25,924 bases of DNA from CAINEC01 sp046073825 (GTDB lineage: Bacteria; Bacteroidota; Bacteroidia; AKYH767-A; OLB10). Location of the stretch: positions 1 through 25,924 of the forward strand of contig JBJTMY010000124.1 in assembly GCA_046073825.1 (NCBI GenBank), given 5' to 3'. The position numbers and the translations under genes were made by a program. Shown here one piece after another: positions 1 through 6,469 of the stretch (position 1 is the first letter of the stretch; each line of letters opens with the position of its first letter). Under the pieces are notes generated by a model that worked only from the letters and a program-made list of their open reading frames with translations, made no database searches and had not been told where the DNA came from.

Positions 1-111
1 CGAATAACTCGTAAACAATACAACAAGGTAATTACAGATGCAGTCGCTCGCCTAGAAAAGGGAAACTCTGTATCTCACAAAACTGCTATTAAAGAATTAT
101 CAAAGTGGTAA
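1..111 (+). CDS. 3' end of a small protein, possibly a type II antitoxin (partial)
   Basis: An open frame enters at base 1 and ends with TAA at 109-111, giving the last 36 residues of a protein whose start lies outside the window. The tail QYNKVITDAVARLEKGNSVS followed by HKTAIKELSKW resembles the C-terminal pattern of small Bacteroidota antitoxins that pair with RelE/ParE-type toxins (YN..I..A...IE.G...TH..A.....W). That resemblance is from memory. No toxin gene follows: a terminator lies 37 bases downstream, so any toxin would have to be upstream, outside the window. It could equally be an unrelated small DNA-binding protein. The reading frame is well supported; the function is weak. Confidence 0.4.
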   Translation, partial: RITRKQYNKVITDAVARLEKGNSVSHKTAIKELSKW

Positions 112-147
112 ATTAAAAAAAGGCATCAATAAATTCACACCCACAAA

Positions 148-175
148 AAAAATCCCCGCTCGCGCAGGGATTTTT
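148..175. terminator. Bidirectional intrinsic terminator
   Basis: AAAAATCCC (148-156) pairs with GGGATTTTT (167-175), and G158-C165 and C159-G164 can extend the stem inside the loop. A T-run follows on the plus strand and, through the A-run at 144-152, on the minus strand too. It lies between the stop of the partial plus-strand gene (111) and the stop of the minus-strand SPFH gene (192), so it can end both transcripts. Confidence 0.8.
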
Positions 176-191
176 CTTTTATAGCTTGTTA

Positions 192-1112
192 CTATTTTTT
201 GTTATTATCCATTAGCATATCCATGCTCATCATCTGACGCATGGTCTTTTGCATGCCTTCCGGAGAGCCATCTAAGAACAATACATTTCCTTTCCCGTAC
301 TCTGCAAAATTCTTAATTGCTTCTGTCCACATCGAGAACATAATCATTGATGTATCTAAATTTGCTTGTTGCATTTCACGCGCTGCATTCTGCATACCTT
401 TCGCTACTTCTTCTCTGAATAACGCCACTCCTTGTCCGCGTAACTGCGCTGCCTCTCTTTCTGCTTGCGCTGCAATTTTTATAGCATTTCCTTCTGCTTC
501 TGCTGCTTTTGTTTTCGTAATTAATAATGCTTGTCCTTCGTTTTCTGCAGCTGCTTTTAAATTGTTGGATGCAACCACTTTACTCATCGATACCATTACC
601 GCCTCATCAAAAGTGATATCGTTAATCTGTAAATCTTGTAAGTGATATCCCCACTCTTCAATAACATTGTCTATTTGCTCTTTCACATGATCAACAATCT
701 CGCGACGAAGTCCTAATACTTCCGATTGCTTTTTTGTTGCAACAAATGCACGAATATTTCCTTCAATCGTTCTGATTAATGCTTGCATTAAGTTTTTCTC
801 ATCAATAAATTTAAAAGCTACTTTTTTAATCGTTTCTTCTTCGCTATCAATCACCGAAAATAAAATCATCGATTTGAAATACACATTTGCTTGGTCAACT
901 GTGACCGCTTGAAACTCTAATTCAACTGAACGATTTTGTGTGGAGATTCTTTTGAATACCGTTTCGATAAAAGGAATAATAAAATTTAATCCCGGACGAA
1001 TAATGCGCTGGTACTTTCCAAACACGGTGATGACAGATACATTTCCCTGTTGAACTGTTCTCAATCCCATGAAGAGAATGACAACGATAATAATAATAAT
1101 GGCTGTTGACAT
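192..1112 (-). CDS. SPFH/band-7 domain membrane protein (stomatin/QmcA-like)
   Basis: A 306-residue membrane-anchored SPFH protein. Residues 1-16 form a hydrophobic N-terminal anchor (IIIIIVVILFMG), followed by RTVQQGNVSVITVFGKYQR and PGLNFIIPF, the classic opening of stomatin/prohibitin/QmcA proteins. The SPFH domain covers about residues 20-180. An Ala/Glu/Lys/Gln-rich coiled coil (about 180-245; AAAENEGQAL, AAEAEGNAIKIAAQAEREAA) would drive oligomerisation. SPFH proteins form large membrane rings or microdomains and often modulate membrane proteases; the partner here cannot be told. No NfeD partner gene is adjacent. It starts with ATG 16 bases after the gldD stop, so it is probably co-transcribed with gldD. 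Family confident, exact role unknown. Confidence 0.85.
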   Translation of the reverse strand: MSTAIIIIIVVILFMGLRTVQQGNVSVITVFGKYQRIIRPGLNFIIPFIETVFKRISTQNRSVELEFQAVTVDQANVYFKSMILFSVIDSEEETIKKVAFKFIDEKNLMQALIRTIEGNIRAFVATKKQSEVLGLRREIVDHVKEQIDNVIEEWGYHLQDLQINDITFDEAVMVSMSKVVASNNLKAAAENEGQALLITKTKAAEAEGNAIKIAAQAEREAAQLRGQGVALFREEVAKGMQNAAREMQQANLDTSMIMFSMWTEAIKNFAEYGKGNVLFLDGSPEGMQKTMRQMMSMDMLMDNNKK

Positions 1113-1128
1113 ATTTTTTAATTTAAGA

Positions 1129-1707
1129 TTATTTCCACTTTAATGTTTTAATCATTTGCATGATATCTTCTTTTGCATATTTCACTGATGGTGCAATGCT
1201 ATCTGCATTCGGTGCAGCATTAAAATACAATGCTCCTCGCAAAAAATGTTTAGTACTATCGGTTACAAAAAACTGAATTGGAGAAGCTGCATCACCACCA
1301 ATTTCATAAAGAATTCCTCCTACCCGATCATTTACCTGAATAACATTCTCGTTAATTGAACTGGCTCTTGAAGTATGTTTATAGACGAGCGTGCGTGTAT
1401 CTTCTGCAAACTTTCCAAAATCATTATTCAACGTTTTATAAGTTAAGTATATCTGGCCATTCAATTTAGGCATCACAATGTAATACCAAAACGGTTCAGA
1501 TAAATCGTTCGTATCTGGAATTGCTACGGCGTTGGTTGAAATATCGAATGAATAAGGACAAGCAGCTGGCTCAAATGGCTTGTAGGCATGTGTGGGAAAT
1601 GTCACTCGGAAATAACCTTTGGGCTTAGGAATTGTTGCATCATCACTATCGCCACAAGCAGCAAGAGTAAACAAAACCATGAAACCTAGCAGAAGTCTGA
1701 AATTCAT
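1129..1707 (-). CDS. gldD: Gliding motility lipoprotein GldD
   Basis: A lipoprotein of 192 residues from the ATG at 1707. A further in-frame ATG lies five codons upstream (1722), but the 1707 start gives the cleaner signal peptide: MNFRLLLGFMVLF then lipobox LAAC with the lipidated Cys at residue 18. The mature start contains the GldD-type PKPKGYFRVTFP block, and the body ends in the family's DIMQMIKTLKWK-type tail. GldD is known from Flavobacterium as a lipoprotein needed for gliding and type IX secretion. Its usual neighbour gldE (CBS-domain membrane protein) is absent: ssb lies directly upstream behind a terminator. The SPFH gene follows 16 bases on. A -7-like element (CATCTTTG, 1719-1712) ends four bases before this ATG. 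Confidence 0.88.
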   Translation of the reverse strand: MNFRLLLGFMVLFTLAACGDSDDATIPKPKGYFRVTFPTHAYKPFEPAACPYSFDISTNAVAIPDTNDLSEPFWYYIVMPKLNGQIYLTYKTLNNDFGKFAEDTRTLVYKHTSRASSINENVIQVNDRVGGILYEIGGDAASPIQFFVTDSTKHFLRGALYFNAAPNADSIAPSVKYAKEDIMQMIKTLKWK

Positions 1708-1734
1708 CAGACAAAGATGCAAAAAGAAAGCAAT

Positions 1735-1758
1735 AAAAAAGGCATCCGAAGATGCCTT
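1735..1758 (-). terminator. Intrinsic terminator of ssb with UUCG tetraloop
   Basis: Read on the minus strand: AAGGCATC, loop TTCG, GATGCCTT continuing into a run of six T. This is an eight-pair stem closed by the extra-stable UUCG loop and followed by a T-tract, 11 bases after the ssb stop codon. It separates ssb from gldD, so gldD should have its own promoter in the roughly 27 bases between this hairpin and its start codon. Confidence 0.88.
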
Positions 1759-1769
1759 ATTCCTGATTT

Positions 1770-2186
1770 TTAAAATGGCTCTTGAGAACCTTGATCACTC
1801 AAAGGAGGTTCATCCATGCCATGGTCAGTGTCATTATTTTGAGACGACTCATTTTCCCGCTTGCTGAGCATGGTCATATTTTCTGCAATCACTTCGGTTG
1901 CATACTTTTTAATCCCATCTTTTTCCCAGCTTCGCGTTCTTAACTTTCCCTCAATAAAAATCATGTGACCTTTTTTGAGCTTTAGTCGTTCGGCAGCTTC
2001 TGCCAATCCTCTCCACAAAACGATGTTATGCCATTCAGTTTGATCCTGACGCTGCCCATCTTTGTTTTTAAAATACTCGGTGGTTGCCAACGGAAACTTC
2101 GCCACCATAATTCCACCTTCCATGTGTCTGAACTCAGGATCCTTCCCTAAGTTTCCAATTAAAAATACTTTGTTTACTCCCGACAT
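1770..2186 (-). CDS. ssb: Single-stranded DNA-binding protein
   Basis: A 138-residue SSB. The OB fold spans about residues 1-108: MSGVNKVFLIGNLGKDPEFR, then FPLATTEYFKNKDGQ, TEWHNIVLWRGLAEAAE, GHMIFIEGKLRTRSW and the AENMTML end of the domain. A short, polar, acidic tail (about 111-138) ends in EPF, the form of the protein-interaction tip used to recruit replication and repair proteins. It coats single-stranded DNA as a tetramer. It lies downstream of mutY on the same strand, 132 bases from its stop, with a recognisable promoter in that gap and a strong terminator after it, so it can be a single-gene transcript. Confidence 0.96.
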   Translation of the reverse strand: MSGVNKVFLIGNLGKDPEFRHMEGGIMVAKFPLATTEYFKNKDGQRQDQTEWHNIVLWRGLAEAAERLKLKKGHMIFIEGKLRTRSWEKDGIKKYATEVIAENMTMLSKRENESSQNNDTDHGMDEPPLSDQGSQEPF

Positions 2187-2242
2187 AATATGATAGTTTG
2201 ATAAATTCCTAATTACACTATGTTCGGCCTGTCTGTGTAAAG

Positions 2243-2274
2243 CAAATATAAGGAATCACCATCTAGAAAAGCAA
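2243..2274 (-). promoter_or_regulatory. Bacteroidota-type promoter of ssb
   Basis: On the minus strand, TTG (2274-2272), 21-base spacer, then TATATTTG (2250-2243), a perfect TAnnTTTG match. The transcript would start near 2239, leaving a leader of about 50 bases to the ssb ATG. Confidence 0.65.
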
Positions 2275-2318
2275 TGAAATTCTTATTGATGTAAAATTTT
2301 ACAAATAAGGGTTTACAC

Positions 2319-3368
2319 CTACGAAAAATCGACTTCGTTTAGGTACTTAACAATTAATTGAGGCATTCCAAAATCGCCTAAATCGCTGGTTGAAATACAG
2401 ATGTAATTAGAAGGCTGTTTGGGTAATGCTTTTAGTGATATCCACCAAAATTTTGCGAATATTATCTGGTGGGAAAGCACGTGTTTGACAATTGTACTTG
2501 CCTTAATTAATTCAAACGAATTCAAATTTAAAGCAAGACCTTTCAAATCGGAATCAAGGATTGCAGATTTGTTTTTCGAAGCTGATTCAATAAGTGGAAA
2601 CTGATACAATCCTTGCCATATATCTTTTTCTTTTCGTTGCTCAATCAAAATATTTTTTTCGTCCGATAATAAAATAAAATCGAAATACCTGTTGCGCGTT
2701 TTCGTCTTTTTTGATTTTACTGGGAAGGCATTGATTGATTTGGATTGAAAAGCTTTGCATTGTAGAGAAAAAGGACAGACATTGCAAGTAGGATTTGCTG
2801 GTTTGCATAATACTGCGCCAAATTCCATAGTAGCCTGATTAAACAACCCGGGATGTTTTTTATCCAGTAATGAATTTGCTAGTTCAAAAAACTCTTTTTT
2901 CCCTTTCGTAGAATCTATGGGAGTTTCGATTCCAAAAAGCCTCGACAAAAATCGATAAACATTTCCATCCACAACCGCATGGGGTAAGTCAAAAGCAATT
3001 GATGCTATTGCGGCAGCAGTATAATCCCCTATTCCTTTTAACGATTTTATTTGCTCGTACTTAGATGGAAACTTACCTCCCATAAGGTCACGAACCATTT
3101 TTGCTGCGGCGTGTAGATTACGGGCTCTTGAATAATAGCCGAGTCCTTGCCAAAGCCTTAAAACCAATTGTTCATCGGCATTAGCGAGGTCGATTACGGT
3201 AGGAAAGTGATCTAAGAACCGGTACCAATAGGGCATTCCCTGTTCGACGCGAGTTTGTTGTAAAATCACCTCCGACAGCCATATAGCATAGGGGTCACGG
3301 GTGTTTCTCCAAGGCAAATCCCGGTGATTATCCTCATACCATTTCAGTAAAATCTGGCTAAAATTCAT
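2319..3368 (-). CDS. mutY: A/G-specific adenine DNA glycosylase MutY
   Basis: A 349-residue MutY, which removes adenine mispaired with 8-oxoguanine in base excision repair. The HhH-GPD domain contains LSEVILQQTRV with the catalytic Glu at residue 33, the hairpin LKGIGDYTAAAIASIAF (110-126), and VVDGNV with the conserved Asp134. The iron-sulfur ligands are Cys188, Cys195, Cys198 and Cys204 (C-x6-C-x2-C-x5-C). The C-terminal part (about 225-349) is the NUDIX-like 8-oxoG recognition domain, containing KHVLSHQ. The length is normal. It is divergent from hup, with interleaved promoters, and upstream of ssb on the same strand. All key residues are present. Confidence 0.96.
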   Translation of the reverse strand: MNFSQILLKWYEDNHRDLPWRNTRDPYAIWLSEVILQQTRVEQGMPYWYRFLDHFPTVIDLANADEQLVLRLWQGLGYYSRARNLHAAAKMVRDLMGGKFPSKYEQIKSLKGIGDYTAAAIASIAFDLPHAVVDGNVYRFLSRLFGIETPIDSTKGKKEFFELANSLLDKKHPGLFNQATMEFGAVLCKPANPTCNVCPFSLQCKAFQSKSINAFPVKSKKTKTRNRYFDFILLSDEKNILIEQRKEKDIWQGLYQFPLIESASKNKSAILDSDLKGLALNLNSFELIKASTIVKHVLSHQIIFAKFWWISLKALPKQPSNYICISTSDLGDFGMPQLIVKYLNEVDFS

Positions 3369-3388
3369 ATTTGCGACTGTAAGGGGCT

Positions 3389-3420
3389 CAAAAATAAAGA
3401 ATTAATATTTTGTATTTCAA
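3389..3420 (-). promoter_or_regulatory. Promoter of mutY, overlapping the hup promoter
   Basis: On the minus strand, TTG (3420-3418), 21-base spacer, TATTTTTG (3396-3389), a perfect TAnnTTTG. It ends 20 bases before the mutY ATG. Its -33 element lies inside the spacer of the opposing hup promoter. Confidence 0.6.
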
Positions 3421-3438
3421 TCAGAAAACCTATCTTTG
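3408..3438 (+). promoter_or_regulatory. Strong consensus promoter of hup
   Basis: TTTTG (3408-3412), 18-base spacer, TATCTTTG (3431-3438). Both elements match the Bacteroidota housekeeping consensus. The predicted start is near 3442, giving a leader of about 39 bases before hup. Confidence 0.8.
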
Positions 3439-3480
3439 CAGCCCCTTAATAAGAATTAACAATTTAAAAATATTGTCATT

Positions 3481-3780
3481 ATGACTAAAGCAGAATTAGT
3501 AAACGAGATTTCAACTAAAACAGGTATTGAAAAGGTAGCGGTTCAGCAAACAATTGAATCGATGATGAAAGTAGTACGTAACTCCTTAATTAATGATGAA
3601 AATGTTTACTTAAGAGGATTTGGAAGTTTTATCGTGAAAAAGCGTGCGAAGAAGACTGGTCGTATTATTACTAAAAATGCAACGATTATCATCCCTGAGC
3701 ATTATATTCCTGCTTTTAAACCGGCAAAAACATTCACAGAGCGTGTAAAAACGGCTCACGTGAAAAAGTCAGAACAATAA
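3481..3780 (+). CDS. HU/IHF-family histone-like DNA-binding protein
   Basis: A 99-residue HU/IHF-family protein. The N-terminal dimerisation helices (MTKAELVNEISTKTGIEKVA...) lead into the signature GFGSFIVKKRAKKTGRI (about residues 47-63), followed by the DNA-binding beta-arm and the IPAFKPAKTFTERV end. It bends and compacts DNA as a dimer in the nucleoid. Sequence alone does not fix HU versus IHF. It heads a plus-strand cluster with the TPR gene (3-base gap), the small ribosomal-type gene and rng. It has its own consensus promoter and an A-rich leader in place of a Shine-Dalgarno sequence, normal for this phylum. Confidence 0.93.
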   Translation: MTKAELVNEISTKTGIEKVAVQQTIESMMKVVRNSLINDENVYLRGFGSFIVKKRAKKTGRIITKNATIIIPEHYIPAFKPAKTFTERVKTAHVKKSEQ

Positions 3781-3783
3781 TCC

Positions 3784-4626
3784 ATGAAAGGAAAACATTT
3801 GCAACTGATTTTAGTCGGTACTGCCTTAGTTATCACGGGAGTAATTTACACGATGCCTTCACAGGTGAATGTAAAACAAGAAGAAAAAGAAAACAAAGTC
3901 AGTCAAAATGCAAATGGATTTAGTGAGGAGCAGATATTTAATCAGGCGAAATCACTACTGGATAGTAACCAGGTAAAAAAACTAGCGTTCTTTGAAGCAG
4001 CATTAAAAAATAACGGAGCAAAAGATACAGCTTTGCTTGATCAATTTGGCCGGTTTTGGGACCAAGTCGGAGTACCTGCAGCAGCAGCCATCTGGTTTGA
4101 AAAAAAATCAGCTATCTTGCGTTCGGAACAAGGTTATCTGGAAGCCGCTTATCGTTATTTTGATGCATTTAAAATGACGGAAGATTCTTTATTCAGAAGT
4201 ATGATGGTTGGAAAAGCAATTGCCAATTATCAATTAGTATTGGAAAAGAATCCTTCGAATTTAAATGCAAAAACAGACCTTGGGGTTTGTTATGCAGAGG
4301 GAACTTCGGAGCCAATGAAAGGAATTTTATTGCTTCGCGAAGTGGTTTCGATTGATCCAAATCACGAAATGGCGCAGTTTAATTTAGCCATGCTCTCTAT
4401 TAAATCGGGGCAGCTGGATAAAGCCATTGACCGTTTGAATACCGTCTTAAAAATTAATCCTAAACGAACAGACGTTTACTTCTATTTAGGACAAGTTTAT
4501 AGTTCAAAAGGAGATAAGACAAAGGCAATCGAGAACTTGAAGAATTTTGTGAGCAAGACAGACGACCCTAACGCAGCTGCGGAAGTAAAAAAAATGATTA
4601 CAGCGCTTGAAAAAAGCCCTGCTTAA
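3784..4626 (+). CDS. Membrane-anchored TPR protein
   Basis: A 280-residue protein with a basic N-terminus and one hydrophobic segment (about residues 7-24), which would leave the rest outside the cytoplasm as a signal anchor or uncleaved signal. After a polar linker (28-48) come helical repeats; the clearest tetratricopeptide units lie at about 145-255, with the hallmark spacings seen in VLEKNPSNLNAKTDLGVCYA, IDPNHEMAQFNLAMLSIKSG and INPKRTDVYFYLGQVYSSKG. TPR arrays are protein-interaction scaffolds; no partner can be named. It begins three bases after the hup stop and is probably co-transcribed with it. Homologues between hup and rng are common in Bacteroidota as I recall. Function unknown. 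Confidence 0.85.
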   Translation: MKGKHLQLILVGTALVITGVIYTMPSQVNVKQEEKENKVSQNANGFSEEQIFNQAKSLLDSNQVKKLAFFEAALKNNGAKDTALLDQFGRFWDQVGVPAAAAIWFEKKSAILRSEQGYLEAAYRYFDAFKMTEDSLFRSMMVGKAIANYQLVLEKNPSNLNAKTDLGVCYAEGTSEPMKGILLLREVVSIDPNHEMAQFNLAMLSIKSGQLDKAIDRLNTVLKINPKRTDVYFYLGQVYSSKGDKTKAIENLKNFVSKTDDPNAAAEVKKMITALEKSPA

Positions 4627-4667
4627 AATGAAATAAATTAATTCTAACCGAATAAAAAAATACTACT

Positions 4668-4760
4668 ATGCCTTCAGGTAAAAAACGTAAACGCCATAAA
4701 ATGGCAACCCACAAACGTAAAAAGCGTCTTAGAAAAAATCGTCATAAGAAGAAGAAATAA
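4668..4760 (+). CDS. Small basic ribosomal-type protein (AURKAIP1/COX24 domain; bS22/mS38-like)
   Basis: A 30-codon frame, ATG to TAA, encoding MPSGKKRKRHKMATHKRKKR followed by LRKNRHKKKK: about two thirds Lys/Arg/His with no acidic residue. The pattern KKRKRHKM-x4-KRKKRLRKNRH matches the COX24/AURKAIP1 C-terminal domain, the core of mitochondrial ribosomal protein mS38, and resembles the about 33-residue mycobacterial bS22. I therefore infer a small-subunit ribosomal protein near the decoding region. Genes of this type are conserved just ahead of rng in Bacteroidota. It lies 41 bases after the TPR gene and is easily missed by length cut-offs. Its stop codon forms part of the first hairpin of the rng leader. 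Confidence 0.85.
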   Translation: MPSGKKRKRHKMATHKRKKRLRKNRHKKKK

Positions 4761-4896
4761 TCTGTTTTAACAGGTTGTTTTCAAACAACAGATTCGCTCT
4801 AATTTTTTAGGGCTTTTCTGCTTTGTATTGCTGTGGACTTTTATTTTTAAATAAAAGATTCCAAGCTGTTTGTCTATGCTAATTTTTAATCAGCTT
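4759..4896 (+). promoter_or_regulatory. Structured leader before rng with alternative hairpins
   Basis: The 143-base gap before rng holds several hairpins. (1) AATCTGTT (4759-4766) with AACAGGTT (4769-4776), one G-U pair. (2) GTTGTT with AACAAC around TTCA (4774-4789). AATCTGTT can instead pair perfectly with AACAGATT (4787-4794), which excludes both. (3) CTTTTATTT with AAATAAAAG (4838-4857), nine perfect pairs. (4) AAGCTG (4863-4868) with CAGCTT (4891-4896), ending seven bases before the start codon. I see no clean promoter here, so rng is probably transcribed from upstream. Role in rng control is inferred. Confidence 0.45.
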
Positions 4897-4903
4897 TTAC
4901 TGC

Positions 4904-6466
4904 TTGAACAGTGAATTAATTATTGATTCGTCGGCTTCCGAAGTAACTATTGCTTTGGTAGAAGAGAAGCGTCTTGTAGAGCTCAACAAAGAGAAAAAAG
5001 AAAATAATTTCTCGGTTGGCGACATCTATTTAGGACGTGTTAAAAAACTCATGCCTTCACTGAACGCTGCATTTGTGGATATCGGGTATGAAAAGGATGC
5101 TTTCCTTCACTACCTAGATTTAGGTCCGCAGGTGCAATCCCTCTTAAAATTTTTAAAGAGTACGGTAAATGGAAGTCAGCCGGAATCATTGTTAAATAAC
5201 TTTGAAATTGAAGCTGACATTAACAAAGCAGGTAAAATCGGGCAGATTCTTAGTCCGAATATGAATCTGATTGTTCAAATTGCCAAAGAACCCATCTCTA
5301 CAAAAGGCCCTCGTATCACTTCCGAAATTTCATTAGCTGGTCGATACGTTGTTCTGGTTCCTTTTTCAGACGTTGTTTCTATTTCTCAAAAAATTAAAAG
5401 TAGCACTGAACGCCAACGCCTAAAACGATTGGCCATGTCGATTAAACCAAGAAACTTCGGAATAATTGTTAGAACAGTGGCTGAAGGTAAAAAGGTGGCC
5501 GACTTAGACGCTGATATCCAGGATTTATGTTCTCGTTGGCAGTCGATGCATGAGCAGTTAAAATCGGTTGTTGCACCCGTAAAAATCCTTGGTGAGATGA
5601 ATCGTACATCGACCATCTTGCGCGATTTGTTAAATCCTAACTTTAATAGCATTCAGGTAAACGATGTTACACTTGCCGAAGAAATTAAGAGTTATATACG
5701 CAGTATCGCACCTGACCAGGTAGATATTGTGAAGTTATACAAAGGCAAGGTTCCTGTTTTTGAAAACTTTGGTGTCGATAAACAGATTAAATCACTTTTC
5801 GGTAAGACGGTAACGTTAAGTGGTGGAGCTTATTTAATCATTGAACATACCGAGGCGCTTCATGTTATTGATGTCAATTCTGGCGGAAGAAACAAAGGAG
5901 CTCAAGATAATCAAGAGGCCAGTGCACTTGCAGTAAATCTTGCAGCTGCAAAAGAAATTGCACGTCAGCTGCGCCTAAGAGATATGGGCGGCATTGTGGT
6001 GATTGATTTCATCGATATGAAAAACACCCTTCATCGCAAGGAATTATTTGATACGCTTCGCGATGAAATGAAGCTAGACCGCGCCCGTCACACAATTCTC
6101 CCTGCCAGCAAATTCGGACTTATTCAACTTACGCGTGAACGTGTTCGACCGGTAACGAATATAGTTACTGTGGAGAAATGTCCTACATGCGATGGCACAG
6201 GAGAAATAAAAGCTTCCATTTTATTAATTGATGATATCGAAAACAACATTCGCTATTTATGTCAAGAACAAAATGAAAAGTCGTTGACGTTACATGTGCA
6301 CCCTTATCTTGCTGCTTATTTAAAGCAAGGCTTGTTTACTTTTAAATCGTATCAGTGGAAATGGTTTAAAAAGTACAAGAAGTGGATTAGCATTGATCCG
6401 ATATCTGCTCTTCATTTTATGGAGTTTCATTTTTACAATAATCAAGGAGAAGAAATTAAACTTTAA
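4904..6466 (+). CDS. rng: Ribonuclease E/G (Rng), TTG start
   Basis: A 520-residue RNase E/G endoribonuclease for rRNA maturation and mRNA turnover. An S1 domain covers about residues 36-125 (FSVGDIYLGRVKKLMPSLNA, AFVDIG). The catalytic domain has VIDVNSGG with Asp323 and MGGIVVIDFIDM with Asp368, the two magnesium ligands, followed by the zinc-link CPTCDGTG (426-433) that joins the dimers. The start is TTG: an in-frame TAA lies at 4879 with no ATG or GTG between, and the resulting MNSELIIDSS is the conserved family N-terminus. There is no long RNase E-type scaffold tail. It ends three bases from the convergent lamin-tail gene with no terminator visible. Confidence 0.95.
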   Translation: MNSELIIDSSASEVTIALVEEKRLVELNKEKKENNFSVGDIYLGRVKKLMPSLNAAFVDIGYEKDAFLHYLDLGPQVQSLLKFLKSTVNGSQPESLLNNFEIEADINKAGKIGQILSPNMNLIVQIAKEPISTKGPRITSEISLAGRYVVLVPFSDVVSISQKIKSSTERQRLKRLAMSIKPRNFGIIVRTVAEGKKVADLDADIQDLCSRWQSMHEQLKSVVAPVKILGEMNRTSTILRDLLNPNFNSIQVNDVTLAEEIKSYIRSIAPDQVDIVKLYKGKVPVFENFGVDKQIKSLFGKTVTLSGGAYLIIEHTEALHVIDVNSGGRNKGAQDNQEASALAVNLAAAKEIARQLRLRDMGGIVVIDFIDMKNTLHRKELFDTLRDEMKLDRARHTILPASKFGLIQLTRERVRPVTNIVTVEKCPTCDGTGEIKASILLIDDIENNIRYLCQEQNEKSLTLHVHPYLAAYLKQGLFTFKSYQWKWFKKYKKWISIDPISALHFMEFHFYNNQGEEIKL

Positions 6467-6469
6467 TTT

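Noticed and set aside
241..645. Plus-strand 134-codon frame opposite the SPFH gene
   Set aside because: It lies entirely antisense to a well-conserved gene, is rich in Ser/Cys/Ala from the complement of the coiled coil, and matches no family I know.
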